From Posidoniimonas polymericola (GTDB lineage: Bacteria > Planctomycetota > Planctomycetia > Pirellulales > Lacipirellulaceae), in assembly GCF_007859935.1 (NCBI RefSeq), contig NZ_SJPO01000010.1:1-64000 (forward strand): DNA of 64,000 nucleotides. Reading direction: 5' to 3'. A program made the translations under genes and the position numbers. Of this stretch, positions 7,039-17,279 are shown piece after piece (position 1 is the first letter of the stretch; each line of letters opens with the position of its first letter). The notes under the pieces were generated by a model. It was not told the DNA's origin, did no database searches, and worked only from the letters and a program-made list of their open reading frames with translations.

Positions 7039-9480
7039 TTGATAAGCCGATGCCGGACAATCGACTCCCTGGCGGCGGGCCTCTGTATGCTTGCCGCGTT
7101 CACGGCCGCGACAATCCCTCCGTTTTGTGCAGCGCAGGAGGCCGAGGTTAGCTTTGCCGAGGACATCAAGCCACTGCTCGCGCGGCGGTGCTACGCGTGC
7201 CACGGCCCCGACGACCAGTCAAGCGGTGTGGCGCTGCACGAGCGCGAGCTGGCCATCGCTGTGGCCGATTCGGGCGAGCGGGCGATCGTCCCCGGCAAGC
7301 CCGACGCGAGCGAGCTGCTCGCCCGCGTCGCGTCGCACGACGAGTTCGAGCGGATGCCGCCCGAGGGCGAGCCGCTCAAGGACGAAGAGATCGACCTGCT
7401 CCGCCGCTGGATCGAGCAGGGCGCCGAGTGGTCGAACCACTGGGCGTTCGAGCCGATGCAGCGGCCCGAGGCGCCTGAAGTCGAAGACGCCGAGTGGTCG
7501 GCCAACCCGATCGACGCGTTCGTCTACGCCAAGCTTGACGAGCACCACCTGCGGCCCGCGGCGCAAGCCGACAGGCGGACCCTCGCGCGGCGGCTCTACT
7601 TTGGCGTGACCGGCCTGCCGCCGACCGCCGCGCAGCTCGACGCGTTTCTCGCCAACGAGTCACCCGACGCTTGGAGCGAACTGGTGGGCGAGCTGCTCGC
7701 GTCACCGCACTACGGCGAGCACTGGGCCCGGCACTGGCTCGACCTGGTCCGCTACGCGGAGACCAACAGCTTTGAGCGCGACGGGCAGAAGCCGAACGCC
7801 TGGAAGTACCGCGACTACGTCATCCGCTCGCTCAACAACGACAAGCCGTACGACCAGTTCCTTCGCGAGCAGCTGGCCGGCGACGAGCTGGACGAGGTCA
7901 ACGAGGACACCATCACCGCCACCGGCTACTACCGCCTCGGCATCTGGGACGACGAACCCGCCGACCCGGCCCAGGCACGGTACGACGGCTGGGACGACAT
8001 CATCTCGACTACCGGCCAGGTGATGCTGGGGCTGACGGTCGGCTGCGCGCGGTGCCACGACCACAAGATCGACCCGATCCCGCAGGCCGACTACTACGGC
8101 ATGCTGTCGTTCTTCGCTGACGTCACGCCGTACGGCGATCGCGGCGACCAGCAGACCAACAGCCAGTGGGTGATGGAGGGCGCCGAACGCTCGGCCGAAC
8201 GGAAGAAGCTGCAGCGGTCGATGCAGAAGATCCAGCGGGAGCGGGTCTCGATGGAGGAGGTCGGCATCAAACGGATGACCGCGCCCGACCAACGCCGCAG
8301 CGAGACCCACGAGCGCAAGGCCCTGCTGGACGAGAAGCTCGAGCAGTTTCTCAACGAGTCGGAGTGGGATCAGTACCAGGCGACCCGCAAGCGTCAGCGC
8401 GACCTCCGCCGCCGCCTGAAGGCGCTGCCCGAGGCCGAGTCGATTATGGCGTTGGCGACCTGCATCCCAAAACCCGAGCCGACCCACATCATGATGCGGG
8501 GCAACCCCCACGCCCCGGGCGAGGTGGTCGAGCCGCACTTCCCGGAGCTGTTCGGGCAGCCCGCCCCCGAGATCCCAGCCGCAGACCCCAACGCCCACTC
8601 GGCGGGGCGGCGCCGCGTGCTGGCCGACTGGGTCACCTCGCCCGACAACCGGCTCACCGCCCGGGTGATCGTCAACCGCGTCTGGCAGCACCACTTCGGC
8701 CGCGGCATCGTCCGTTCGACCAACAACTTCGGCCAACTCGGCACGCCGCCGACACACCCGGAGCTGCTCGACTGGCTCGCGCAGTGGCTCGTTGAGCACG
8801 ACTGGCAGCTGAAGCCGCTGCACGAGCTGATCCTCACCTCGCGGGCGTACCAGATGTCTTCGGCCGCCAACCCCGAGGCGCTGGCCGCCGACCCGACCAA
8901 CGACCTCCTGTGGCGGTTCGACATGCGGCGGCTGCACTCCGAAGAGATCCGCGACGCCCTCTTGGTGGTGACCGACAACTTCAACCCGCAGATGTACGGG
9001 CCGAGCTTCTACCCGCGGCTCTCGCAGGAGGTGTTCGCCACCCAGTCGCGGCCGGGCGAGGGCTGGGGCGACTCGACCGACGAGGAGGTCGCACGCCGCA
9101 GCGTGTACATGTACATCAAGCGGTCCCTTCTGCCGCCGTTCCAGACCGCCTTCGACTTCCCGGATGTCGACATCAGCTGCGAGGCCCGCTTTGTCACCGT
9201 GCAGCCGGGCCAGGCCCTGACGCTGATGAACGGCGACTACGCCAACCTGGCCGCCAGCCGATTGGCCGACCGCGTCGAAGAACGCGGCGGCGACGCTCGG
9301 CAGCGGGTCGCGACGGCGGTCGAGATCGCCCTCAACCGCCAAGCCGAGGAGGACGAGGTAATCGAGGGCCTGGCAATGATCGACCGGCTGCGGGCCGAGC
9401 ACGGCCTGGACGACCGCCAGGCCCTGCACCAGTGGTGCCTGACCGTGATCAACCTCTCGGAATTCATTTTCCTCGACTGA
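7039..9480 (+). CDS. PSCyt1-DUF1549-DUF1553 planctomycete cytochrome
   Basis: This exported protein of about 813 residues has the planctomycete order: a signal peptide, a PSCyt1 haem domain (CYACHG at residues 51-56), DUF1549/PSCyt2 (about 140-350), a charged helical linker, then DUF1553/PSD1 (about 530-800). Such proteins are paired with a DUF1501 partner, as here, and are suspected to degrade or oxidise complex, often sulfated, polysaccharides; this has not been shown for this protein. The TTG at 7039 is chosen because GGAG lies seven bases upstream and a good signal peptide follows. A TTG at 6949 and the ATG at 7087 are alternatives. There is only one CXXCH motif. Confidence 0.93.
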   Translation: MISRCRTIDSLAAGLCMLAAFTAATIPPFCAAQEAEVSFAEDIKPLLARRCYACHGPDDQSSGVALHERELAIAVADSGERAIVPGKPDASELLARVASHDEFERMPPEGEPLKDEEIDLLRRWIEQGAEWSNHWAFEPMQRPEAPEVEDAEWSANPIDAFVYAKLDEHHLRPAAQADRRTLARRLYFGVTGLPPTAAQLDAFLANESPDAWSELVGELLASPHYGEHWARHWLDLVRYAETNSFERDGQKPNAWKYRDYVIRSLNNDKPYDQFLREQLAGDELDEVNEDTITATGYYRLGIWDDEPADPAQARYDGWDDIISTTGQVMLGLTVGCARCHDHKIDPIPQADYYGMLSFFADVTPYGDRGDQQTNSQWVMEGAERSAERKKLQRSMQKIQRERVSMEEVGIKRMTAPDQRRSETHERKALLDEKLEQFLNESEWDQYQATRKRQRDLRRRLKALPEAESIMALATCIPKPEPTHIMMRGNPHAPGEVVEPHFPELFGQPAPEIPAADPNAHSAGRRRVLADWVTSPDNRLTARVIVNRVWQHHFGRGIVRSTNNFGQLGTPPTHPELLDWLAQWLVEHDWQLKPLHELILTSRAYQMSSAANPEALAADPTNDLLWRFDMRRLHSEEIRDALLVVTDNFNPQMYGPSFYPRLSQEVFATQSRPGEGWGDSTDEEVARRSVYMYIKRSLLPPFQTAFDFPDVDISCEARFVTVQPGQALTLMNGDYANLAASRLADRVEERGGDARQRVATAVEIALNRQAEEDEVIEGLAMIDRLRAEHGLDDRQALHQWCLTVINLSEFIFLD

Positions 9481-9527
9481 TTCCTCGATTGGGCCGAGCT
9501 CGGTCTGAGAACTTAGCGAGCCAACGC

Positions 9528-10976
<1,449 letters not shown>

Positions 10977-11167
10977 TTGTTGCTGCGTGGCCGGCGGCAT
11001 CCAAATGTATCCACGGCTCTCCGAGCCTTGACTCGAGACGCAACCTTAGGCAAAGGGAGGAGCTCGGTTTCGGCGGGCTGGTTTTCCCGGTTCGGGGAGC
11101 CGGGGATACATTGCGTCACGCGGCGGAGCCGCGGCGTTTCATAGTTTACTTCGATCAGGCGGTGCAG

Positions 11168-11986
11168 ATGGATTCAGACAAAGCGTTTCGACTCGATGGC
11201 CGTGTGGCGTTGGTCACCGGCAGCACGCGCGGCCTTGGCAAGCAGATCGCCATCGACCTGGCCAAGGGCGGCGCAAAAGTCGCCATGAACTACGCCAATA
11301 GCCGCGAGACCGCCGAGGCGGCGTTCGCCGAGTTGCAGGCCGTGGGCGGCGACTGCTGCCTCGTGCAGGGCGACGTCACCGACCAGGCCGAGGTCGAGCG
11401 GATGTGCGGCGAGATCGCCGGCGAGCTCGGCCCGGTCGACATCCTGGTGCTCAACGCCACCTGCGCCCAGCCGGAGCTGACGATCGAAGAGTACGAGTGG
11501 GACTTCTACCAGCGGATGCTCGACTTCTTCGTGAAGAGCCCCGTGCTGTTCACCAAGGCGTGCCTGCCGCACATGAAGCAGCAGCGCTGGGGCCGCATCA
11601 TCCACATCACCAGCGAGGTGCTGGCGATGGCCAACGCGCCGTTCAGCGCGTACGTCGCCGCCAAGGGTGGCCAGACCGGCCTGGCGTTGAGCTGCGCCCG
11701 CGAGCTGGCCTCGTCCGGCATCACGGTCAACATGATCGCGCCGGGTTGGATCCCAGTAGAGCGTCACGAGGAGGCCCCGGCCGAGGCGATGGCAAACTAC
11801 GCGGCGGGCGTCCCGGCCGGCCACCAGGGCGTGCCGGGCGACGTCGCGCCCGCGGTCCGCTACCTGGCGAGCAGCGAGTCGCAGTTTGTCACCGGCCAGA
11901 CGATCTCGGTGAACGGCGGCAACTCCGTGCTGCGTTCCGCCGTCGGCGAGACCGCCCACGCCTTCCGCGTGGACGGCCCCGTTTGA
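11168..11986 (+). CDS. SDR family oxidoreductase, FabG-like
   Basis: This classical short-chain dehydrogenase of 272 residues has the cofactor motif TGSTRGLG at 17-24, an LNAT in place of the usual NNAG (residues 95-98), and the catalytic set Ser149, Tyr162 and Lys166 (YVAAK). FabG-type 3-oxoacyl reductases and sugar or alcohol dehydrogenases share this architecture, so the substrate cannot be named. The C-terminal NGGNS motif is near residue 248. The ATG at 11168 gives the normal start; upstream codons are not family-like. It stands alone, with no fatty-acid genes nearby. Confidence 0.9.
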   Translation: MDSDKAFRLDGRVALVTGSTRGLGKQIAIDLAKGGAKVAMNYANSRETAEAAFAELQAVGGDCCLVQGDVTDQAEVERMCGEIAGELGPVDILVLNATCAQPELTIEEYEWDFYQRMLDFFVKSPVLFTKACLPHMKQQRWGRIIHITSEVLAMANAPFSAYVAAKGGQTGLALSCARELASSGITVNMIAPGWIPVERHEEAPAEAMANYAAGVPAGHQGVPGDVAPAVRYLASSESQFVTGQTISVNGGNSVLRSAVGETAHAFRVDGPV

Positions 11987-12055
11987 CCCATCCGCCGATC
12001 CCCGCCGCAGAGCGATAAGCGGGGACCGGCCGCCCGGCGTCACTTGGCGCCGGCG

Positions 12056-13069
12056 TCACTTGGCGATCGTGCCGCCCTCTTCGACCCGCAGCGCCTTGGC
12101 CGCCACCTGCAGCCGCTGGGCGTCGAGGTACCGGAGAGTCGCCAGCTCGCGGATCGGGTTGAGCGTCGCCACGGCCCGGTCCAGGGCGGGACGCATCAAC
12201 GCGACCTCGAGCAGCACCTTCCGCAGGTCGTCGAACTCGCCCTCGGCGTTGACCACCTCCGCCCGCAGGTCTTCGAGCACGTCGAGCGTTTCGACGGCGC
12301 GGGCGGTGCGGTCCGGCGCCTGCAGCAGCCGGTTCTCAAGCGACTCGAGGCGGGCGAGCCCCTGCTCCGCCTCGTCGGTCCGCTGGGTTTCGGCCGTCAG
12401 CCGGCCGGTGATGGCGTGCAGCCGCGCCACGGCGTCGGTGGCATTGGGCGTCTCACGCGACGCGATCAGCAGCCGCTGCTGGAGGGCGGCCATGTCCTCA
12501 CTCGCCACGAGGGCGTCCTCGACCATCCCCCGCGAGTTCACCATCGCCGCGCACAGGGTCCGCATCCGCTCGGCGGCGGTCGTGGCGGCCGCGATCTGCC
12601 GCTCGGCCTTGTACAGCCGCTGCTCCAGCTGGTCGGCGTCGGACAGAGCGGACTCGGCGGCGCCGAGCAGCTCGCGGTGCTCGACGATGCGGGCCATCGT
12701 CTTCCGGACGAGGTCTTCGGAGCTCGCCAGCAGGGCGATCTGGCGGGTCTGCCCCGCCAGCCGGCGGTTGAGGGCCTCGATCTCGGCGAGCGCGTCGGCC
12801 GCCTGCGAGACCGACTCGCGTTGCTGGGCGAGGTTGGCCAGCAGTCCGGCGCCTTCGCCCGCGGCGTCGGCTTCTTTTACGAGCCGGGCCACTCGGTTCT
12901 GCATGCAGGTCATCGACCGACGCATCGCGTGCACCTGGTCGGACATCGGTTTCACACACGCGAAGTAGCCAATCGCCATGGCGATCAACAGGATGGCGAT
13001 CACCCCGTTGTTAGAAACGCCCTGCTCGGCGTGGGGGACGTTCGCACGAACGTCGTGGGGGGCTTGCAC
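12056..13069 (-). CDS. Single-pass membrane protein with long coiled coil
   Basis: This 337-residue protein has a short cytosolic N-terminus, one hydrophobic helix at about residues 22-40 (NGVIAILLIAMAIGYFACV), and then almost 300 residues of alanine-, leucine- and glutamate-rich sequence that reads as extended coiled coil. Such proteins act as envelope spacers or scaffolds, but no specific function can be named. The start is a GTG at 13069 with AGGAG a few bases upstream. It is transcribed divergently from the DUF2513 gene. Confidence 0.8.
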   Translation of the reverse strand: MQAPHDVRANVPHAEQGVSNNGVIAILLIAMAIGYFACVKPMSDQVHAMRRSMTCMQNRVARLVKEADAAGEGAGLLANLAQQRESVSQAADALAEIEALNRRLAGQTRQIALLASSEDLVRKTMARIVEHRELLGAAESALSDADQLEQRLYKAERQIAAATTAAERMRTLCAAMVNSRGMVEDALVASEDMAALQQRLLIASRETPNATDAVARLHAITGRLTAETQRTDEAEQGLARLESLENRLLQAPDRTARAVETLDVLEDLRAEVVNAEGEFDDLRKVLLEVALMRPALDRAVATLNPIRELATLRYLDAQRLQVAAKALRVEEGGTIAK

Positions 13070-13395
13070 GGTCAGATCTCCTATCTGCTCTGCGGACGGG
13101 CGCCGCCGGTCGGCGACTCAACTCCATTTGCCTAGATAACGCTATCGACAGACTCTGGCTGGGCCCCCAGGATTCGCTAGCACGCACGCGCCGCCGCACC
13201 AACCGGACGAACCGGCGTGTCCGGATGTAGGGGCGGCGACGTCCCGCCACCCATGGGTGGGTGACCGCCCGCCACACCCGCCGAGCGAAAACCGATATTG
13301 ACCCGCTTTCCGCGTTCGGGGCATCATTGGCTACCCGAAAAGATTCCCCGCATCGGGCGGACACTCATTACCCACGTGCGTACGGAGACGCCAAC
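13070..13395. other. Divergent intergenic region with a palindrome
   Basis: This 326-base gap lies between two divergent genes. The only clear structure is a 14-bp perfect palindrome, CCACCCATGGGTGG, at 13247-13260, which could be a dimeric regulator site. I see no gene; an open frame running from 13261 into the DUF2513 gene lacks a plausible start. Confidence 0.45.
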
Positions 13396-14064
13396 ATGAA
13401 ACGCGACCTCGACCTGGCCCGCCAACTGCTGTTCGATATTGAGGCCAACGGGGCCAACTGCGCCCTGAGCACTCTCCGCGCCGGAGCCACCGAGCTGGCC
13501 GACGAGTGCGTCCGCTACCACCTGCGGCTGCTGATCGACGCCCAGTTTGTCAAAGAGATCGAGCGCACCAACAGTGGCGTGCCGTGCGTCCGCCTGACCA
13601 ACTCGGGGCACGAGCTGCTTGAGCTCGCCCGCTCCGACGCCCGCTGGCACGACGCCTGCCGCTGCGTCGCGGAAACCTCCGGCGGCGAGTCGCTGACCGT
13701 CATCCGGGCCCTGCTGGTGAAGTGGGCGATCGAATCGGCGTCGCAGGCCGACCGTCCGGCGTACCGCCGCTACCGCCCGGTCTACCACCGCATCGAGCGT
13801 CCCCGCCGCTTTGGCTACCTGGCCGACCGCGAGCTGGCCGACGAGCCCCGCGCCCAGGTCGTCCGCGCCCGCCCCGAGCACCGCGTGCGGCGCGACTACG
13901 CCGACTACCGCAACGAGTACCGCGGTGGTTTCCGTGAGCGGTTTGACTGGCGTGACGCCTACGACTACGACGTCTACGGCCCGCGCGGGGTCGAGCCGGC
14001 CGACTACGAACGAACCCTGGACGAGACCGCCGTGGGCGTCTCGCTGCCGGTCTACATGGTTTGA
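13396..14064 (+). CDS. DUF2513 domain protein with Tyr/Arg-rich tail
   Basis: The first 115 or so residues match DUF2513, starting MKRDLDLARQLLFDIEANG and including a winged-helix-like stretch ending LTNSGHELLELARSDARWHD. DUF2513 proteins are often phage- or mobile-element-linked and their function is unknown. The remaining 100 residues are unusual: a low-complexity tail rich in tyrosine, arginine and aspartate (YRRYRPVYHR; RRDYADYRNEYRGG), unlike any tail I know for this family. The ATG at 13396 is the family start. No phage genes are visible next to it. Confidence 0.8.
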   Translation: MKRDLDLARQLLFDIEANGANCALSTLRAGATELADECVRYHLRLLIDAQFVKEIERTNSGVPCVRLTNSGHELLELARSDARWHDACRCVAETSGGESLTVIRALLVKWAIESASQADRPAYRRYRPVYHRIERPRRFGYLADRELADEPRAQVVRARPEHRVRRDYADYRNEYRGGFRERFDWRDAYDYDVYGPRGVEPADYERTLDETAVGVSLPVYMV

Positions 14065-14105
14065 CCTGTAGAGGACGAACGTTAGCGATTGTGGGAACCC
14101 AGCAG

Positions 14106-14135
14106 CGCCCCGGTGGCAATCCGGCCACCGGGGCG
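14106..14135 (+). terminator. Hairpin terminator after the DUF2513 gene
   Basis: A 12-bp GC-rich stem (CGCCCCGGTGGC with its complement) encloses a six-base loop and is followed by ATTGTGTT. It lies 41 bases after the stop codon at 14064. Confidence 0.6.
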
Positions 14136-14179
14136 ATTGTGTTGACGATCCCCCAGACAACCAGCAGAGCAGGAACCCA

Positions 14180-14782
14180 ATGCCACGACTGAATGCAACC
14201 GTGATGATGTTGGCCGCGTGGGGCGGGCTGATGGCGGCGGCGGTCGCCGAAGACTGGCCGGCGCCGGTAAGGGAAACGAATCCGCAGCTGCGGCCGTCCG
14301 ACGAGCAGTTCCTGCTGCAGATGCGCAAGTCGATGTCCTCGGAGGCTCCCAAGTGGCTCTCCGAATCGCCCGAGCAGCAGGAGCAGTGGTTCCGCGAGGG
14401 GCTGAAGCACGCGGCCCACAGCTCGCCGGCGCAGCCGTCTTCGGCCAGCCCCAACTGGCCGAACTCCCATCCTTCTGGTCTCCATTCAGCCGGCTACAGC
14501 GATTGGGGCTCTGCCCCGGCGCCCGCGGCCGGCCCCTATTCCCCGTCCCCCGCACCAGCTAGTTGGGCCCCCGCCCCTAGCGAGGCGGCCCCAGAGCCTT
14601 GGCGGCGGCTGCTGGGCGCGTCTGAGCAGCTCGGGCACATCGCCCACGACCTGGATCAGCAGGGGTTGTGGAGCGAATCGGACGTGGTCCGTACCGCCGC
14701 GGCCGAGCTCCGCGTGCGGGCTCGTCGGCTGGCAGCCGGCGACCCGGACAGCGATCCCGACCACGCTCCGGAGACGGAATAA
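14180..14782 (+). CDS. Secreted Pro/Ser/Ala-rich hypothetical protein
   Basis: The 200-residue product has a signal peptide (about 1-23, ending AAAVAED), a conserved-looking acidic segment (QLRPSDEQFLLQMRKSMSS), a proline/serine/alanine-rich linker at about 80-137, and a helical C-terminal part rich in leucine and arginine. I do not recognise a family. The linker looks flexible and extracytoplasmic. The start at 14180 is chosen for its signal peptide. The gene precedes the pilus-like locus but is separated from it by about 260 bases. Confidence 0.7.
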   Translation: MPRLNATVMMLAAWGGLMAAAVAEDWPAPVRETNPQLRPSDEQFLLQMRKSMSSEAPKWLSESPEQQEQWFREGLKHAAHSSPAQPSSASPNWPNSHPSGLHSAGYSDWGSAPAPAAGPYSPSPAPASWAPAPSEAAPEPWRRLLGASEQLGHIAHDLDQQGLWSESDVVRTAAAELRVRARRLAAGDPDSDPDHAPETE

Positions 14783-15044
14783 TCGCGCCAGCCGGCGCCC
14801 TCTCATTCTCCCGGCGACCTTCCCGCCGCCCGCTTCGTTGACGCCTGGCCCATCTGCCATTACTCTAGGCAGGATAGGGGGTTAGGTCGCGCGCCCGGCG
14901 TGACGCTCTTCCTTCGCCGGGAATCGGTTGCGGTGCGAACCGCGAAACCGTCCTCCAGGCCGCGACTCTTCGGCGGAACAGGCATCTACGCGGTGCGCCT
15001 TGGCGCGCCGCCTCAACCAGCATTGCTGCAATCGAGTTACACGT

Positions 15045-16736
15045 ATGAACGTCGGTGACTTCCTAATTGAGAAGGGCCTGATCAGCCAGGAGCAGCTCTC
15101 CGAAGCCAAGGGGATCGCCAAGAACAAGGGCGAAAAGGTCCAGGACGTGCTGGTCGAGCTCGGCTACGTCTCGGCCGAGCAGGTCATGCAGGCCTTGGCC
15201 GACATGAACCACTACGAGTTCTTCGACCTCCGCGACGTGCCGATCCCGCCGTCGGTGGTGGAGCTCGTGCCCGAGTCGGTCGCCCGGGAGAACTACATCA
15301 TCCCGCTGGCCGAAGAGGATGACGCGCTGAAGGTCTTGATCAGCGACCCCAACGACATTGAGACCATCGACAAGCTGCAGTTCATCCTCAACCGGAAGAT
15401 CAACATCGCTCTCGCCACGAAAGAGAGCATCATTGAGGCGATCAACCGCAACTACGGCCAGGGGATGGACGAGTCCGCCGACTCGATGCTGCAGGAATTC
15501 ACCGACACCGCCATCGACTTCACGGAGACTGAAACCGAGTCCGACGACGACGACGAGGACGTCGACGAGGCGAGCGCGCCGATCGTCCGCTTGGTGCAGC
15601 TGATGATCGCCGAGGCGGTCCAGTTGCGGGCGTCCGACATCCATGTCGAGCCGTTCGAGGACCGGGTGCGGATCCGCTACCGGATCGACGGGGTGCTGGT
15701 CGAGCGTGACAGCCCGCCTCGGCGGCTGCTGGGCGCCCTGCTGTCCCGCATCAAGATCCTGGCCAAGATGGACATCGCCGAGCGGCGCCGCACCCAGGAC
15801 GGCCGCATCAAGATCACCGCTGGTGGCAAGGAGCTCGACCTCCGCGTCAGCATGCTGCCGACCAACCACGGCCAGTCGTGCGTCATGCGGCTGCTCGACA
15901 AGGACAACATCAAGATCGGCGTGCGGCAGCTGGGCCTCTCCGAGAAGGACTTTGCGACATTCCGCAATTTGATCCGCCGGCCCAACGGCATCCTGCTGGT
16001 GACCGGCCCGACCGGGTCCGGCAAGACCACGACCCTGTACGCGTCGCTCAACGAGCTCAACCGGCCCGACCGCAAGATCATCACCGCCGAGGACCCGGTC
16101 GAGTACTACCTGCCTGGGGTCAACCAGGTCGAGGTGAAGCACAACATCGGACTCGACTTCGCGTTGATCATCCGGGCGATGCTCCGTCAGGCTCCGAACG
16201 TCATCCTGGTGGGTGAGATGCGGGATTACGAGACTGCATCGATGGGTATCCAGGCCTCTTTAACTGGACACTTGGTATTCAGTACGCTGCACACCAACGA
16301 TGCGCCCGGCGCCGTGACACGAATGGTCGACATGGGTGTCCCCGCCTACCTAGTGGCCGGTAGCGTCATTGGAATTATGGCCCAGCGTTTGGTGCGTGTT
16401 GTGTGTTCAAAATGTAAACAACCGTACACCCCTACGGAAAACGAATTGGCGGCCGCCGGCATCACCCCTGAGATGGCCGCGGACGCCACCTTCATGAAGG
16501 GCCGTGGCTGCAACCACTGCGGCGGCGGCGGCTACCGGGGACGTCTAGGCGTCTACGAATTGATGGTGATGACCGGGCCGATCCGCGAGCTGGCGTTCAA
16601 GGGCGCCTCGACGCAGGAGATCAAGCGGACCGCGATAAAGAATGGCATGACAACGCTTTACGACGACGCGATTCAGAAGGTCCTGGCTGGCATCACGACC
16701 ATCGAAGAGGTTTTCCGCGTCGCCAAGAAGGACTGA
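15045..16736 (+). CDS. PilB/GspE-type assembly ATPase (first copy)
   Basis: This 563-residue hexameric motor powers extension of type IV pili or type II pseudopili from the cytosolic face of the inner membrane. It has the MshEN/T2SSE N-domain at about 1-150, an acidic linker near 165-180, the N2 domain, Walker A GPTGSGKTT near residue 322, the Asp and His boxes, and a four-cysteine zinc motif (CSKCKQ and CNHCGG) near 455 and 489. The ATG at 15045 gives a standard family start. Codons at about 16213-16450 are much less GC-biased at the third position than the rest of the gene. Confidence 0.95.
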   Translation: MNVGDFLIEKGLISQEQLSEAKGIAKNKGEKVQDVLVELGYVSAEQVMQALADMNHYEFFDLRDVPIPPSVVELVPESVARENYIIPLAEEDDALKVLISDPNDIETIDKLQFILNRKINIALATKESIIEAINRNYGQGMDESADSMLQEFTDTAIDFTETETESDDDDEDVDEASAPIVRLVQLMIAEAVQLRASDIHVEPFEDRVRIRYRIDGVLVERDSPPRRLLGALLSRIKILAKMDIAERRRTQDGRIKITAGGKELDLRVSMLPTNHGQSCVMRLLDKDNIKIGVRQLGLSEKDFATFRNLIRRPNGILLVTGPTGSGKTTTLYASLNELNRPDRKIITAEDPVEYYLPGVNQVEVKHNIGLDFALIIRAMLRQAPNVILVGEMRDYETASMGIQASLTGHLVFSTLHTNDAPGAVTRMVDMGVPAYLVAGSVIGIMAQRLVRVVCSKCKQPYTPTENELAAAGITPEMAADATFMKGRGCNHCGGGGYRGRLGVYELMVMTGPIRELAFKGASTQEIKRTAIKNGMTTLYDDAIQKVLAGITTIEEVFRVAKKD

Positions 16737-17279
16737 CGCGGATGGCCGCGGTCGGCGAGGTTCGGCGGGGATGTGCCGCGTGGCGAATGGGCGCCGATAG
16801 GCGTCCGCCGCCAGCGAAAGCGGCGCCTGGGGCGACGCTTGGCGGGTGGTCGGGGGCGTTAGCCGCGCAGCGCAAGGCACGGAAATCGGCCAGCACGGCC
16901 TGGGGGCGGACACCCGACCGTGGGGCGCCAAAACGTTGAGTTTACGAGATTGCTAGCGAATAATAGCAGTGCCGACCAACGGCCTGTGTTGCTGGCTGCT
17001 CGCAAGAGAAGGGTGTCATACCTCCAGAGTGATCTGGGGGCCTCCAGAGTGATCTGGGGGCCTCCGGAGCGATCCGGCGGGGTGACTCCGCAAGCGAAGG
17101 CTCAGGTTAACTTTACGGCGGCATTGTCGGACGGGCAGTCTTTTCAGGGGCCGCTGCCCCCACCGACACCGGAACAGAACAGACTACCGGGCGACCGTCT
17201 TACCGTGGCTGTATGCCAGCGGGCCTCTGTGGGGCCGCGCGGCGACGCCGCTCAGGGCTGCTACGGAAAGTCAGGGACT
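16737..17279 (+). other. Long leader region upstream of pilT
   Basis: This 543-base gap has no convincing gene. It holds the three tandem GNRA-type hairpin units at 17021-17080 (listed separately) and a small GC hairpin, GGGGC CGCT GCCCC, near 17149-17162. An open frame runs from about 16920 into pilT, but its product is not conserved-looking, so the region is probably an untranslated leader or promoter. Confidence 0.5.
17021..17080 (+). promoter_or_regulatory. Three tandem 20-bp hairpin units with GNRA loops
   Basis: Two identical units and one variant occupy 17021-17040, 17041-17060 and 17061-17080. Units one and two contain CCAGA-GTGA-TCTGG and unit three contains CCGGA-GCGA-TCCGG. Each can fold as a five-bp or longer stem closed by a GNRA tetraloop (GUGA or GCGA in RNA). 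The variant keeps pairing by changing both partners (A-U to G-C). As DNA they are also three palindromes spaced two helical turns apart, so they could instead be operator sites. They lie about 200 bases before the pilT start. Confidence 0.65.

Noticed and set aside
7702..9429. A 575-codon minus-strand frame opposite the DUF1549/DUF1553 gene
   Set aside because: It is a mirror of a clear family member and has the Val/Leu/Arg-rich composition typical of antisense shadows.
8910..9527. In-frame upstream extension of the DUF1501 gene
   Set aside because: It lies inside the DUF1553 coding region in another frame; the Tat-like signal and family start lie at 9528.
17021..17080. CRISPR-like array
   Set aside because: The 20-bp units are directly adjacent with no spacers, so it is a tandem repeat.
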